This document shows, one piece after another, positions 1 through 6,233 of a DNA stretch of 16,475 bases; the stretch's first letter is position 1, and every line of letters starts with the position of its first letter. Below the pieces are notes generated by a model. The model made no database searches. It saw nothing but the letters and a program-made list of their open reading frames with translations, and was not told where the DNA came from. A program made the translations under genes and the position numbers. The stretch spans positions 1-16,475 of the forward strand of contig CAWKPB010000008.1 of NCBI GenBank assembly GCA_963851405.1, in the 5' to 3' direction. The DNA comes from JANPBY01 sp963851405 (GTDB lineage: Bacteria > Actinomycetota > Actinomycetes > DATJPE01).

Positions 1-466
1 CATCGGCCAGATAGACGGCGATGCGGAAGTCCTCGGGGATCGACTGGAGAGCCTGTTTCACATCCGAGTCGGGCAGCGCATCGAGAGCCTCGACCTCGGC
101 CGATCTCAGCCCCGTGCTGGTGTGGGACTCGGCCCTGGCCAACTGCCAGTCCTCGATGTCCTCGCCGCCGGACTGCTTCGGTTCGCGCTGCTTCTTGCGG
201 TAACTGTTGATGAAGGCATTGGTCAGGATGCGGTACAGCCACGCCTTGAGGTTGGTCCCGTCCCGGAATTGGTGGAACGCCGCGAATGCCTTGACATAGG
301 TCTCCTGAACCAGGTCCTCTGCATCGGTCGGATTTCGCGTCATCCGCATCGCGGCCGCATACATCTGATCCAGGAACGGCAACGCGTCGCGCTCGAACCG
401 GGCGGCGCGCTCGTCCGCGCTCTCCTCCGGTCGCTCGCCCACCGTGACTTCGCTGACCGCACCCAC
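1..466 (-). CDS. sigR: ECF RNA polymerase sigma factor, SigR/SigH type (C-terminus cut by window edge)
   Basis: Group IV (ECF) sigma factor that directs RNA polymerase to thiol-oxidative-stress promoters and is normally held by a zinc anti-sigma factor (RsrA/RshA), which would lie off the left edge. The 155 visible residues contain region 2 (FLDQMYAAAMRMTRNPTDAEDLVQETYVKAF read in parts, then WLYRILTNAFINSYRKKQRE) and the start of region 4 (LQSIPEDFRIAVYLAD). The FINSYRKKQREP stretch is typical of actinobacterial SigR/SigH. I chose the GTG at 464-466 because AGGAG (complement of 474-478) sits 7 nt upstream; the next in-frame GTG, eight codons on, is too far from any ribosome site. A SigR-type promoter lies upstream, which supports autoregulation. 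The family call is firm; choosing SigR over another ECF group rests on remembered sequence similarity. Confidence 0.9.
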   Translation of the reverse strand, partial: MGAVSEVTVGERPEESADERAARFERDALPFLDQMYAAAMRMTRNPTDAEDLVQETYVKAFAAFHQFRDGTNLKAWLYRILTNAFINSYRKKQREPKQSGGEDIEDWQLARAESHTSTGLRSAEVEALDALPDSDVKQALQSIPEDFRIAVYLAD

Positions 467-564
467 CTCCTGGCTCCTGTCCCGGCCGGGAGCCGAGGTC
501 CCTGAGGGTAGCGGCCAGATCACGTTCGCGATGGACGACGAGGTCCTCGGAGCGGCTAGCACGT

Positions 565-579
565 GGGGGCAACGCCCCC
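565..579. terminator. GC-rich hairpin between hydrolase and sigR, overlapping the sigR -10 element
   Basis: GGGGGC (565-570) and GCCCCC (574-579) form a perfect 6-bp stem around a 3-nt loop. It lies about 25 nt past the hydrolase stop on the minus strand, without a clear U-tract. It may end read-through from the hydrolase transcript. Its loop and right arm contain the CGTT -10 core of the sigR promoter. Confidence 0.45.
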
Positions 580-598
580 CTTGACCATGGACATTCCC
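571..598 (-). promoter_or_regulatory. SigR-type autoregulatory promoter of sigR
   Basis: Read on the minus strand, GGGAAT (complement of 593-598) is followed by exactly 18 nt and then CGTTG (CGTT is the complement of 571-574). This matches the published actinobacterial SigR consensus GGGAAT-N18-CGTT at every core position. It lies just downstream of the hydrolase stop codon and about 105 nt before the sigR start, predicting a 5' leader of about 100 nt. Autoregulation of sigR from such a promoter is known in Streptomyces; here it is inferred from the motif. Confidence 0.8.
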
Positions 599-601
599 GA
601 G

Positions 602-1306
602 TCAGTGAGGAATCCGCTTGGAACACCACTCCAACACGGCCTGAGTCACGGTAGCCAACGCATCTGCTGAGGAGACCGGCGCTCGGGCCGCGACTCGGAA
701 ACAGTGGTCCGCCCACGCGACTTCCGACACGTCAACAGCAGGTCGGACCCCCGCCATCGCGGACCGAACGTCCTCGGCCGACCCGAACGGATCACGTTCC
801 CCTTGGACCACCAAAACACCCACTCCTGTCCCCATCAGTTCGGTCCAACGCGGACGATCCGGGCGGCCAGGGGGATGACCCGGGAAGGCGAGCGCCACCA
901 CGCCGACCGCAGCCAGCTTCGTGGCCGTCCGGCAGGCGACTCGGGCCCCGGCACTGCGGCCACCCACGATCAGCGGTATGTCCAGCCCCAGGACCCGCTG
1001 GAGTTCGGGTACGGCCTGCAGCCATCCCACGTCGAGCGTCTTGGGAGCAGGAGCGACCCGGCGGCCCGCGACGACCCACGGCTGGTCAAGGCGGATCACG
1101 CTCAGCCCGTGGCTCGGCAGGACCTCTGCCAAGGCCAGCAGGTCTGCGGTGTCCGAGCCTCGTCCGGCCCCATGACCAAGGACCACGACCCCCGAGGCAG
1201 ACCCCACCGGCTCATGGACGAAGGCTCGCGCCAGGCCGGTTTGGGTCTGGATATCCACAACTGTGCCCAGCGTCGAACCCTCCGCCCCCTCAGAAGAGCG
1301 CATCAT
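602..1306 (-). CDS. alpha/beta hydrolase, KANL3/Tex30 (dienelactone-hydrolase-like) type
   Basis: A 234-residue soluble alpha/beta-hydrolase with the full set of catalytic landmarks. GHGAG at 44-48 gives the oxyanion-side turn, GRSAG at 116-120 is the nucleophile elbow (Ser118), GERDPFG supplies the acid (Asp172) and DHCF the base (His201). Small bacterial proteins of this layout are usually annotated as KANL3/Tex30 or dienelactone-hydrolase-like; the substrate is unknown. The start ATG (one of two tandem ATGs) lies inside the end of the upstream SRAP gene, a 17-bp overlap, so the two are probably translationally coupled. A weak CAGAGG is the only visible ribosome site. It sits between SRAP and sigR, which may indicate a stress role, but nothing in the sequence fixes one. 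Confidence 0.85.
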   Translation of the reverse strand: MMRSSEGAEGSTLGTVVDIQTQTGLARAFVHEPVGSASGVVVLGHGAGRGSDTADLLALAEVLPSHGLSVIRLDQPWVVAGRRVAPAPKTLDVGWLQAVPELQRVLGLDIPLIVGGRSAGARVACRTATKLAAVGVVALAFPGHPPGRPDRPRWTELMGTGVGVLVVQGERDPFGSAEDVRSAMAGVRPAVDVSEVAWADHCFRVAARAPVSSADALATVTQAVLEWCSKRIPH

Positions 1307-2081
1307 CAGCGGCCTCTGCGGGATCCGCGGTCGCCGGAATCGGCACGATCAACTCAGGGCCGTTGTGCCGAACGTTGTTGACCTGCTTCGACACCGGCCA
1401 GGCGGCGAGCGCCCCCGGCGCAGCCGGGACGAGTAGTTCTGCAACGTTTGCTGTGTCGACGTTGTCGGGATCCAGCCACTCGCGCCAGCGCTGCGGCGGA
1501 ACCAGCAGCGGCATCCGATCATGGATCCGACCCACGTCATCCTCCGCCGACGTGGTCAGAACCGTTGCCGTCCAAAGCCACGCACTGCGGTCCTTTGGAT
1601 CCGCATCGGGCGCTCGCCAGAACTCATACAATCCCGCCATCGCCAGCGAACCCTGATCCCGGCGCGTGATGTAGAAGGGCTGCTTGGCGCCGGACGCTCC
1701 CACATACCACTCGTAGTAGCCATCCGCGGGCAGCAAACAGCGCCGCTTGGCGAAGGCTCGCCGGAACGCGGGTTTCTCCGCAACTGTTTCCATCCGGGCG
1801 TTGATCATCCGCGATCCGATCCCAGGATCCTTGGCCCAGGACGGCACCAACCCCCATCGGAGCGGGCGGAGCATTCGGACCGGGTCGTCGGGGGGAGGTT
1901 CGCCTTCGACTACGGCTTCGCCGTCAGGCGGCTTGACGCGTCTGGTCAGGACCGCGGGCACGTCCTTGGTGGGGGCCACATTCCAATCCGGCTGCAACCG
2001 ATCGGCATCCTCGACCCGGTCGACCTCAAACTCCTCCACCAGGTCATCAGGGTGGGCACTCGCCGCATAACGTCCGCACAC
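1290..2081 (-). CDS. SOS response-associated peptidase (SRAP/HMCES/YedK family), abasic-site sensor
   Basis: SRAP proteins form a thiazolidine DNA-protein crosslink with abasic sites in single-stranded DNA through an N-terminal cysteine, and can later release it. The 263-residue product starts MCGRY, with Cys2, Asn34 (WNVAPT), WGLVPSW (76-82), NARMET (94-99), Glu124 (GYYEW) and His187 (IHDRMP): all expected active-site residues. I chose the GTG at 2079-2081, not the ATG nine bases upstream, because removal of Met must expose Cys2 as the N-terminus; the longer form would bury it as residue 5. No good Shine-Dalgarno is present. It overlaps the hydrolase gene by 17 bp and diverges from rsgA. No LexA-type box was recognised upstream, but a direct repeat is present. 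Confidence 0.93.
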   Translation of the reverse strand: MCGRYAASAHPDDLVEEFEVDRVEDADRLQPDWNVAPTKDVPAVLTRRVKPPDGEAVVEGEPPPDDPVRMLRPLRWGLVPSWAKDPGIGSRMINARMETVAEKPAFRRAFAKRRCLLPADGYYEWYVGASGAKQPFYITRRDQGSLAMAGLYEFWRAPDADPKDRSAWLWTATVLTTSAEDDVGRIHDRMPLLVPPQRWREWLDPDNVDTANVAELLVPAAPGALAAWPVSKQVNNVRHNGPELIVPIPATADPAEAADDALF

Positions 2082-2087
2082 AGACGA

Positions 2088-2104
2088 CATTCTCGTGCAT
2101 TCTC
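2088..2104 (-). repeat. Direct repeat GAGAATG x2 in front of the SRAP gene
   Basis: On the minus strand GAGAATG occurs twice with 10-bp periodicity (complements of 2098-2104 and 2088-2094), ending 6 nt before the chosen GTG. The proximal copy (GAGAAT) could also act as a poor -10 element for a leaderless transcript. One helical turn of spacing would suit a protein-binding site, but this could be chance. Confidence 0.3.
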
Positions 2105-2147
2105 ACGCGATCATCGGCTCGACTGCCGCACCCCGCTCCGGCCCGGC

Positions 2148-2153
2148 TAACCT
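2148..2153 (+). promoter_or_regulatory. Putative -10 (TAACCT) for a leaderless rsgA
   Basis: TAACCT fits the actinobacterial TANNNT -10 consensus and ends 7 nt before the ATG at 2161. No Shine-Dalgarno is present, so transcription would begin at or next to the start codon. No convincing -35 was seen. Confidence 0.5.
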
Positions 2154-2160
2154 GCTCGTG

Positions 2161-3207
2161 ATGGCGCGCAGCCCGAGGGACCTCGACGAAGACGACGTGC
2201 GTGTGCGTCCGGGGCGCACCAAGTCCCGGCCACGAAGCAAAGACCGCCCGGCCCATCTCGACGCTGTCATGGCCACCGTGCTCACCGTCGACCGGGGCCG
2301 ATTCACCTGCACCGTCGAAGCTCAGGCCGATCCCGCGGCCCCGTCCACCTCCGACGCGACCGTGGTGATGGCGGTCAAGGCTCGCGAACTTGGGCGCAAG
2401 GGCGTCGTCGTCGGGGACCGAGTCGGCCTCGTCGGCGATGTTTCTGGGACCACAGACGCGCTGGCTCGCATCGTCAGGGTTGGCCCACGGACGTCAGTCC
2501 TTCGCCGTACCTCCGACGACGCTGATCCAGTCGAGCGTGTTCTCGTCGCCAACGCCGACCAGTTGGCCATCGTGACTTCCGTCGCTTCTCCAGAACCCCG
2601 ACCACGACTCATCGACCGATGCCTGGTGGCGGCCTTCGACGCCGGGCTGGATCCACTGTTGGTCCTGACAAAGGCCGACCTAGTTGCACCGGAGCCGCTG
2701 CTCGCGACCTACGAGGCGCTAGGTATTCCTTGGGTCGTCACGGGGATGGGCGTCGATCACAGCCTTGAAGTCGAGCCTCTTCGCGACCGGCTGCGCGGGC
2801 GAACCACTGTTTTCGTCGGACACAGTGGGGTCGGCAAGTCGACCCTCGTCAACGCCCTGGTGCCGGGCACGGGCCGTTCCACTGGGGCGGTGAACACCGT
2901 GACCGGACGAGGCAGGCACACCTCCTCCTCTGCCGTGGCCATTGCCCTACCCGGAGGGCTGGGTTGGGTCGTCGACACCCCCGGTGTCCGATCCTTCGGA
3001 CTGGCCCACGTCGATGCGGCCCGGGTGATCCTCGCCTTCCCCGACCTGCTGCCTGGGACCGATGGCTGCCCCCGCGGATGTAGCCACGACGAGCCGGAAT
3101 GTGCACTCGACGCCTGGGCGGAAGAAACGGGTGTGCCCCATGCTCGGCTCGACTCGTTTCGTCGGCTGCTCAGGAGCAGGGCTGCCGAAGACGACTCCGA
3201 CGGCTGA
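2161..3207 (+). CDS. rsgA: Ribosome small-subunit-dependent GTPase A
   Basis: Circularly permuted GTPase that assists late maturation of the 30S ribosomal subunit. The 348-residue product shows an OB-fold region (about 36-110) and then G motifs in permuted order: TKAD (170-173, G4), GHSGVGKST (220-228, G1), the TVTGRGRHT switch (about 247-254, G2) and DTPG (272-275, G3). The zinc knuckle Cys303, Cys307, His309, Cys314 follows. The ATG at 2161 gives MARSPRDLDEDDVRVRPG, which matches the usual actinobacterial RsgA N-terminus; the same frame is open further upstream but that part is not family-like. GTG at 2158 is the alternative. The gene appears leaderless. It diverges from the SRAP gene and its stop lies 5 bp from the stop of the convergent DUF2231 gene. 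In mycobacteria aroA normally precedes it; here it does not. Confidence 0.96.
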   Translation: MARSPRDLDEDDVRVRPGRTKSRPRSKDRPAHLDAVMATVLTVDRGRFTCTVEAQADPAAPSTSDATVVMAVKARELGRKGVVVGDRVGLVGDVSGTTDALARIVRVGPRTSVLRRTSDDADPVERVLVANADQLAIVTSVASPEPRPRLIDRCLVAAFDAGLDPLLVLTKADLVAPEPLLATYEALGIPWVVTGMGVDHSLEVEPLRDRLRGRTTVFVGHSGVGKSTLVNALVPGTGRSTGAVNTVTGRGRHTSSSAVAIALPGGLGWVVDTPGVRSFGLAHVDAARVILAFPDLLPGTDGCPRGCSHDEPECALDAWAEETGVPHARLDSFRRLLRSRAAEDDSDG

Positions 3208-3218
3208 GTCGCTCAGCC
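3202..3218. terminator. Bidirectional hairpin containing the stop codons of both convergent genes
   Basis: GGCTGAG (3202-3208) pairs perfectly with CTCAGCC (3212-3218) around a 3-nt loop. The rsgA stop TGA (3205-3207) lies in one arm and the stop of the opposing gene (complement of 3213-3215) in the other. No T-tract follows on either side, so if it terminates it is of the short U-less type. Confidence 0.45.
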
Positions 3219-3677
3219 ATTGGTCGCGTCGATGACGTCTTGCCAAACGGCCAGGCTCCCCAGGTGTCCGGCGAACAGCACCAGGCCCGCGGCCACGACC
3301 ACCGCGAGCACGGCGAGCACGCGCATCACCCGAGTCACCGTGTCGTCGACGCCAAGGCGGTGATCAGCCACGAACCAGGCAACCACCACGATCCATGCGG
3401 CGAGCACGGGCCAGGGCGCCGCCGATCCAATCTGCGCATGGCGCTCGATGTCGGGGTTGGCCGGGAGCCGAGCCTGCAGCTCCTCGCCGGAGAGCTTGGC
3501 TCCGATCGCGGCAACGACCCCGAGGCCCAGCACCACGACAATCACGGTCCGTAGCCGCTCCCGCCAGGTCGCGCTCAGTGCGGCCAGGATCACCCCCACC
3601 GCGGCCAAAGGGACCAAGACGATGACGGCATGAATGACCAGCGCATGAACGGGCAAGCCGAGGATGGTGTCGAACAC
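3213..3677 (-). CDS. DUF2231-type small integral membrane protein
   Basis: A 154-residue protein with about four hydrophobic segments (near 12-34, 44-60, 86-104 and 116-136) and the start MFDTILGLPVHALVIHAVIV, typical of DUF2231 membrane proteins. Histidines near membrane faces (His11, His16, His80, His138) could bind a cofactor such as haem, but that is speculation. I chose the GTG at 3675-3677 because the family's N-terminus begins there; the frame is open 20 codons further but those residues are not family-like. A possible promoter, TTGCGA-18-CAGATT, ends 6 nt before the GTG. It converges on rsgA with a 5-bp gap. Biochemical function is unknown. Confidence 0.8.
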   Translation of the reverse strand: MFDTILGLPVHALVIHAVIVLVPLAAVGVILAALSATWRERLRTVIVVVLGLGVVAAIGAKLSGEELQARLPANPDIERHAQIGSAAPWPVLAAWIVVVAWFVADHRLGVDDTVTRVMRVLAVLAVVVAAGLVLFAGHLGSLAVWQDVIDATNG

Positions 3678-3683
3678 GCACTC

Positions 3684-3713
3684 AATCTGGCGGAGTTCCG
3701 GTGCCGATCGCAA
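3684..3713 (-). promoter_or_regulatory. Putative promoter of the DUF2231 gene (TTGCGA-N18-CAGATT)
   Basis: TTGCGA (complement of 3708-3713) and CAGATT (complement of 3684-3689) are 18 nt apart, and the -10 ends 6 nt before the GTG start. This suggests another leaderless transcript. It sits in the roughly 80-bp space shared with the divergent hisN. Confidence 0.4.
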
Positions 3714-3744
3714 GACGCCACGACGGCGACACGGCATCGGAGGG

Positions 3745-3750
3745 TACGGT
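3745..3750 (+). promoter_or_regulatory. Putative -10 (TACGGT) for a leaderless hisN
   Basis: TACGGT fits TANNNT and lies exactly 6 nt before the GTG at 3757, with no Shine-Dalgarno. It is the clearest example of an arrangement repeated at several genes in this window. Confidence 0.5.
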
Positions 3751-3756
3751 CCCAGC

Positions 3757-4566
3757 GTGCCCGCCAGCCCCGTGCCCTACGCGCCCGAACTCGTCTTGGC
3801 CCTTGGCCTGGCCGACGCCGCCGATGCCCTCACCCTCGCCCGGTTCAAGGCCCTGGACCTCACGGTCACGAGCAAGCCCGACCTGACCCCGGTCACCGAC
3901 GCCGATACTGCGGTCGAACGTCACCTCCGCGAGCGGCTCGCCTGCGAGTACCCCACCGATGCCGTCCACGGTGAGGAGTACGGGGGCGCCGCCCCTGGTC
4001 CGGGACGAACGTGGGTTATCGATCCCATCGACGGGACGAAGAACTTCGTGCGCGGAGTGCCTGTGTGGGCCACGCTCGTCGCGCTGTTGGTTGATGGGCA
4101 GCCAGTCCTTGGCGTGGTCTCTGCGCCGGGCCTGAACCGCCGGTGGTGGGCCACGACGGGAGGCGGTGCCTGGTCGAGTTGGGCTGCCCCGCTGGGCACT
4201 CCAGCGGCCCCTCGTCGCCTCACCGTGTCCCGGGTGGACCAGCTCGAGAACGCCTCGGTGTCCTACAGCAGCCTCGGCGGCTGGGCGAAACGCCGCCCAG
4301 GTTTCGAGACACTTGTTGATCGCGCGTGGCGGGCGAGGGCCTATGGCGACTTCTACAGTCACATGCTCGTGGCCGAAGGATCTGTGGATCTCGCTGCCGA
4401 GCCAGAACTGGCGTTGTGGGACGTCGCCGCCCTGATCCCCATCGTCGTCGAGGCCGGAGGACAGGTGTCAGGCGTCGATGGGGGGCCAGTCCCGGGCCCA
4501 GCAGGTGCTCTGACAACCAACGGACTCGTTCATCGCGACGCCCTGTCGCTCATCAACGCCCGGTGA
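3757..4566 (+). CDS. hisN: Histidinol-phosphatase, inositol-monophosphatase superfamily
   Basis: Mg-dependent phosphatase expected to convert histidinol phosphate to histidinol in histidine biosynthesis, the actinobacterial HisN type. The 269-residue product carries the family metal and phosphate motifs: GEE (72-74), WVIDPIDGTKNF (86-97) and WDVAA (221-225), followed by EAGG. The N-terminal KPDLTPVTDAD stretch (40-50) is typical of this branch. I chose the GTG at 3757 because similarity begins a few residues later and a TACGGT -10 sits 6 nt upstream; the open frame before it looks non-coding. A different inositol-phosphatase-like substrate cannot be excluded, but the actinobacterial neighbourhood with rsgA supports HisN. 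A hairpin follows the stop. Confidence 0.88.
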   Translation: MPASPVPYAPELVLALGLADAADALTLARFKALDLTVTSKPDLTPVTDADTAVERHLRERLACEYPTDAVHGEEYGGAAPGPGRTWVIDPIDGTKNFVRGVPVWATLVALLVDGQPVLGVVSAPGLNRRWWATTGGGAWSSWAAPLGTPAAPRRLTVSRVDQLENASVSYSSLGGWAKRRPGFETLVDRAWRARAYGDFYSHMLVAEGSVDLAAEPELALWDVAALIPIVVEAGGQVSGVDGGPVPGPAGALTTNGLVHRDALSLINAR

Positions 4567-4580
4567 AGGCCCACCGGGCG
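4557..4580 (+). terminator. Hairpin terminator at the end of hisN
   Basis: CGCCCGGTG (4557-4565) and CACCGGGCG (4572-4580) form a perfect 9-bp GC-rich stem with a 6-nt loop. The hisN stop codon lies at the loop. No T-run follows, only TTGAAA, so this is a U-poor terminator candidate. Confidence 0.6.
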
Positions 4581-4664
4581 TTGAAACCAACCGAACGGTC
4601 ACGATCCGTAGCCGCCCCTCCCGATTGGCTCAACGGCACGGCACGATGGGGGCATGGGGGCACG

Positions 4665-6233
4665 ATGACCAACCAGTTGCCGCGTGTTCCGCGCCTGCGC
4701 GAAATCTTGGCGCGAGCGTTGGCCGCGGTCGCCCTGGGAGCGATGTCACTGGGAATGCTCGTCGCGACGGCCGCCCCGGCTCATGCGGTGACCGCCGTTG
4801 CTCTTTCGGTTTCGCCCAGCAGTGGGAAACCCGGGCAATCAGTGTTCATGGCTGCCACGGCCATCGGCCCCAATTGCGACGGACGGCAGGTCACGTTCTC
4901 CCTGGGGTCACGCTCGACGACCCGGACCACGAACAAGAACTGCTTCGCCTCAGCGACGCTGACCGTCCCCCTAGTCAAGCCTTGCCCAGCCAGCGTTTCG
5001 GCCCGAGCGAGCGTGGCTGGGGCGTTCGATCGGTCATCGTTCACCGTGAAATGCGCACCGGACCCGAAACCCACCACGAAGCCCAAGCCCAAGCCCAAGC
5101 CAACGGCGAGCGCATCACCGACCCCCAAGCCCGAACCAAAGCCGACGAAGAAACCCAAGCCGAAGCCCACCAAGAAGCCCAAACCAAAGCCGACGCCCTC
5201 GCCGACCCTTTCGCCTACCACCGCGCCGGAGCCCGAACCGACCAGGAGCGAACTCCTTCCGCTCGTCCCCGTCGATGACGGCGGCCCACGACCGGGCGCG
5301 TCCCAAGAAGGCTCCACCGCGTTCAGCGATCCAGCCGCGCTGGGCGTCGTCCTGCTGGGCGGTCTGACGGCGTTACTCCTTGCCTTGCGCCCCCAGCGAC
5401 GCCCGGAGCTGATCGGGGTCGTGGCAGCGGTCACGGTCGCGCTGGCCGCCGGGCTGGTCGCGTTGCCCGAAGCCCTCGTCGGCGGGTCACCTCCCCCCGA
5501 GGGGATGAAGCTCAGCGTCGTTCGCACGCAAGCCGCTCCAGGAACAGCAGTCGCCCTGGCCCTGTGCCCCCCGGGCTCAGCCCCGGTCGGCGGCGGCGCA
5601 AGCACCAAGGCGCGCGACGGCACACCCACGGTCCTCACTCGGTCTCAACCCACAGCCCAAGGCTGGCAGGCCGAGGTCGCCAGCGGCCAGGACACGGAGG
5701 CGGATCTGACAGCGGTCGCGGTCTGCGCCGAAATGACGGCGTTTGCCGCACAACTGGAGACCTCGGAGCAGGTCGCTCTGGCTCCGGGCGCGACCGGGCG
5801 CTTCTCGCCACGGTGCTCGGCCGGGCAGCCACTCGCGATGGGGTGGGACGCCGGCACCGCCCGAGCGGTCTCGGCCCTACCACTCGCTCAGGGCGGCGCC
5901 TTTGCGGTCCGGGCCGGCGGACTAGCGACCAGCGCCCGCGGATACCTGCTGTGCGCCGACGCGGACTCGGGCACAGCGATCACCCGATACCGCGGCTCGA
6001 CCAAGTCGATCGTGGGCGGCAAGGAACGAACCGCCAGCGCCTTGTGTCCCGCGGGGCAGCAGCCGGTCGGAGGCGGCTTTGTCGCCACGTCGGGACTCGG
6101 CGGCCGGCTAGCTGAGGTATCCATCCGGTCGGCCGCGCCTGCCGATAATCGCTACACGGTGGCGGCCGCCGCGCCACCTCGCGGCGCCGACGTGCAGCTC
6201 ACGGTCTACGCGCTGTGCGTGCCCAGCCCCTGA
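4665..6233 (+). CDS. Exported multi-domain membrane protein: Ig-like region, Lys/Pro linker, two membrane segments, three-fold Cys repeat
   Basis: Unrecognised 522-residue protein. Residues 1-41 form a signal peptide (positively charged start, hydrophobic core, AHA cleavage site before Val42). Residues 45-130 are beta-rich and Ig-like, with Cys71, 93, 107 and 130 able to form two disulfides. Residues 135-200 are a Lys/Pro/Thr-rich linker. Hydrophobic stretches at about 224-242 and 249-273 form a probable membrane hairpin. Residues 282-520 hold three degenerate repeats bounded by cysteine pairs 301/354, 384/430 and 461/518; the first and third carry CPxG followed by PVGGG. If the hairpin spans the membrane twice, both soluble parts face outside. 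The ATG at 4665 is preceded by GGGGG 4 nt upstream and gives a proper signal peptide. It follows the hisN terminator. A role at the cell surface is inferred; no catalytic motif is visible. Confidence 0.8.
   Translation: MTNQLPRVPRLREILARALAAVALGAMSLGMLVATAAPAHAVTAVALSVSPSSGKPGQSVFMAATAIGPNCDGRQVTFSLGSRSTTRTTNKNCFASATLTVPLVKPCPASVSARASVAGAFDRSSFTVKCAPDPKPTTKPKPKPKPTASASPTPKPEPKPTKKPKPKPTKKPKPKPTPSPTLSPTTAPEPEPTRSELLPLVPVDDGGPRPGASQEGSTAFSDPAALGVVLLGGLTALLLALRPQRRPELIGVVAAVTVALAAGLVALPEALVGGSPPPEGMKLSVVRTQAAPGTAVALALCPPGSAPVGGGASTKARDGTPTVLTRSQPTAQGWQAEVASGQDTEADLTAVAVCAEMTAFAAQLETSEQVALAPGATGRFSPRCSAGQPLAMGWDAGTARAVSALPLAQGGAFAVRAGGLATSARGYLLCADADSGTAITRYRGSTKSIVGGKERTASALCPAGQQPVGGGFVATSGLGGRLAEVSIRSAAPADNRYTVAAAAPPRGADVQLTVYALCVPSP
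5067..5204 (+). repeat. Lys/Pro-coding low-complexity repeat
   Basis: Runs of AAGCCC-like hexamers encode KP dipeptides. A diverged 24-nt tandem pair (5145-5192) encodes TKKPKPKP twice. Lysine alternates AAG and AAA and proline uses several codons, suggesting an older repeat held by protein-level selection. It forms a charged extended linker, likely across the cell wall. Confidence 0.7.

Noticed and set aside
1330..1380. Second SigR-type promoter (GGAAT then GTT) on the plus strand near 1335
   Set aside because: Spacing to the next GTT is about 21 nt, not 18, and it lies inside the SRAP gene with no plus-strand gene behind it.
4326..4664. N-terminal extension of the exported protein into hisN
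   Set aside because: The extension overlaps hisN in another frame, is Arg-rich, and would bury the signal peptide that starts at 4665.
5067..5204. Possible CRISPR-like array
   Set aside because: The repeats are short in-frame hexamers coding KP dipeptides with no spacers of constant length.
4781..5638. 285-codon minus-strand frame with Gly/Phe/Val repeats
   Set aside because: The repeats are the reverse reading of the Lys/Pro linker of the exported protein, which has a convincing signal peptide and domains.
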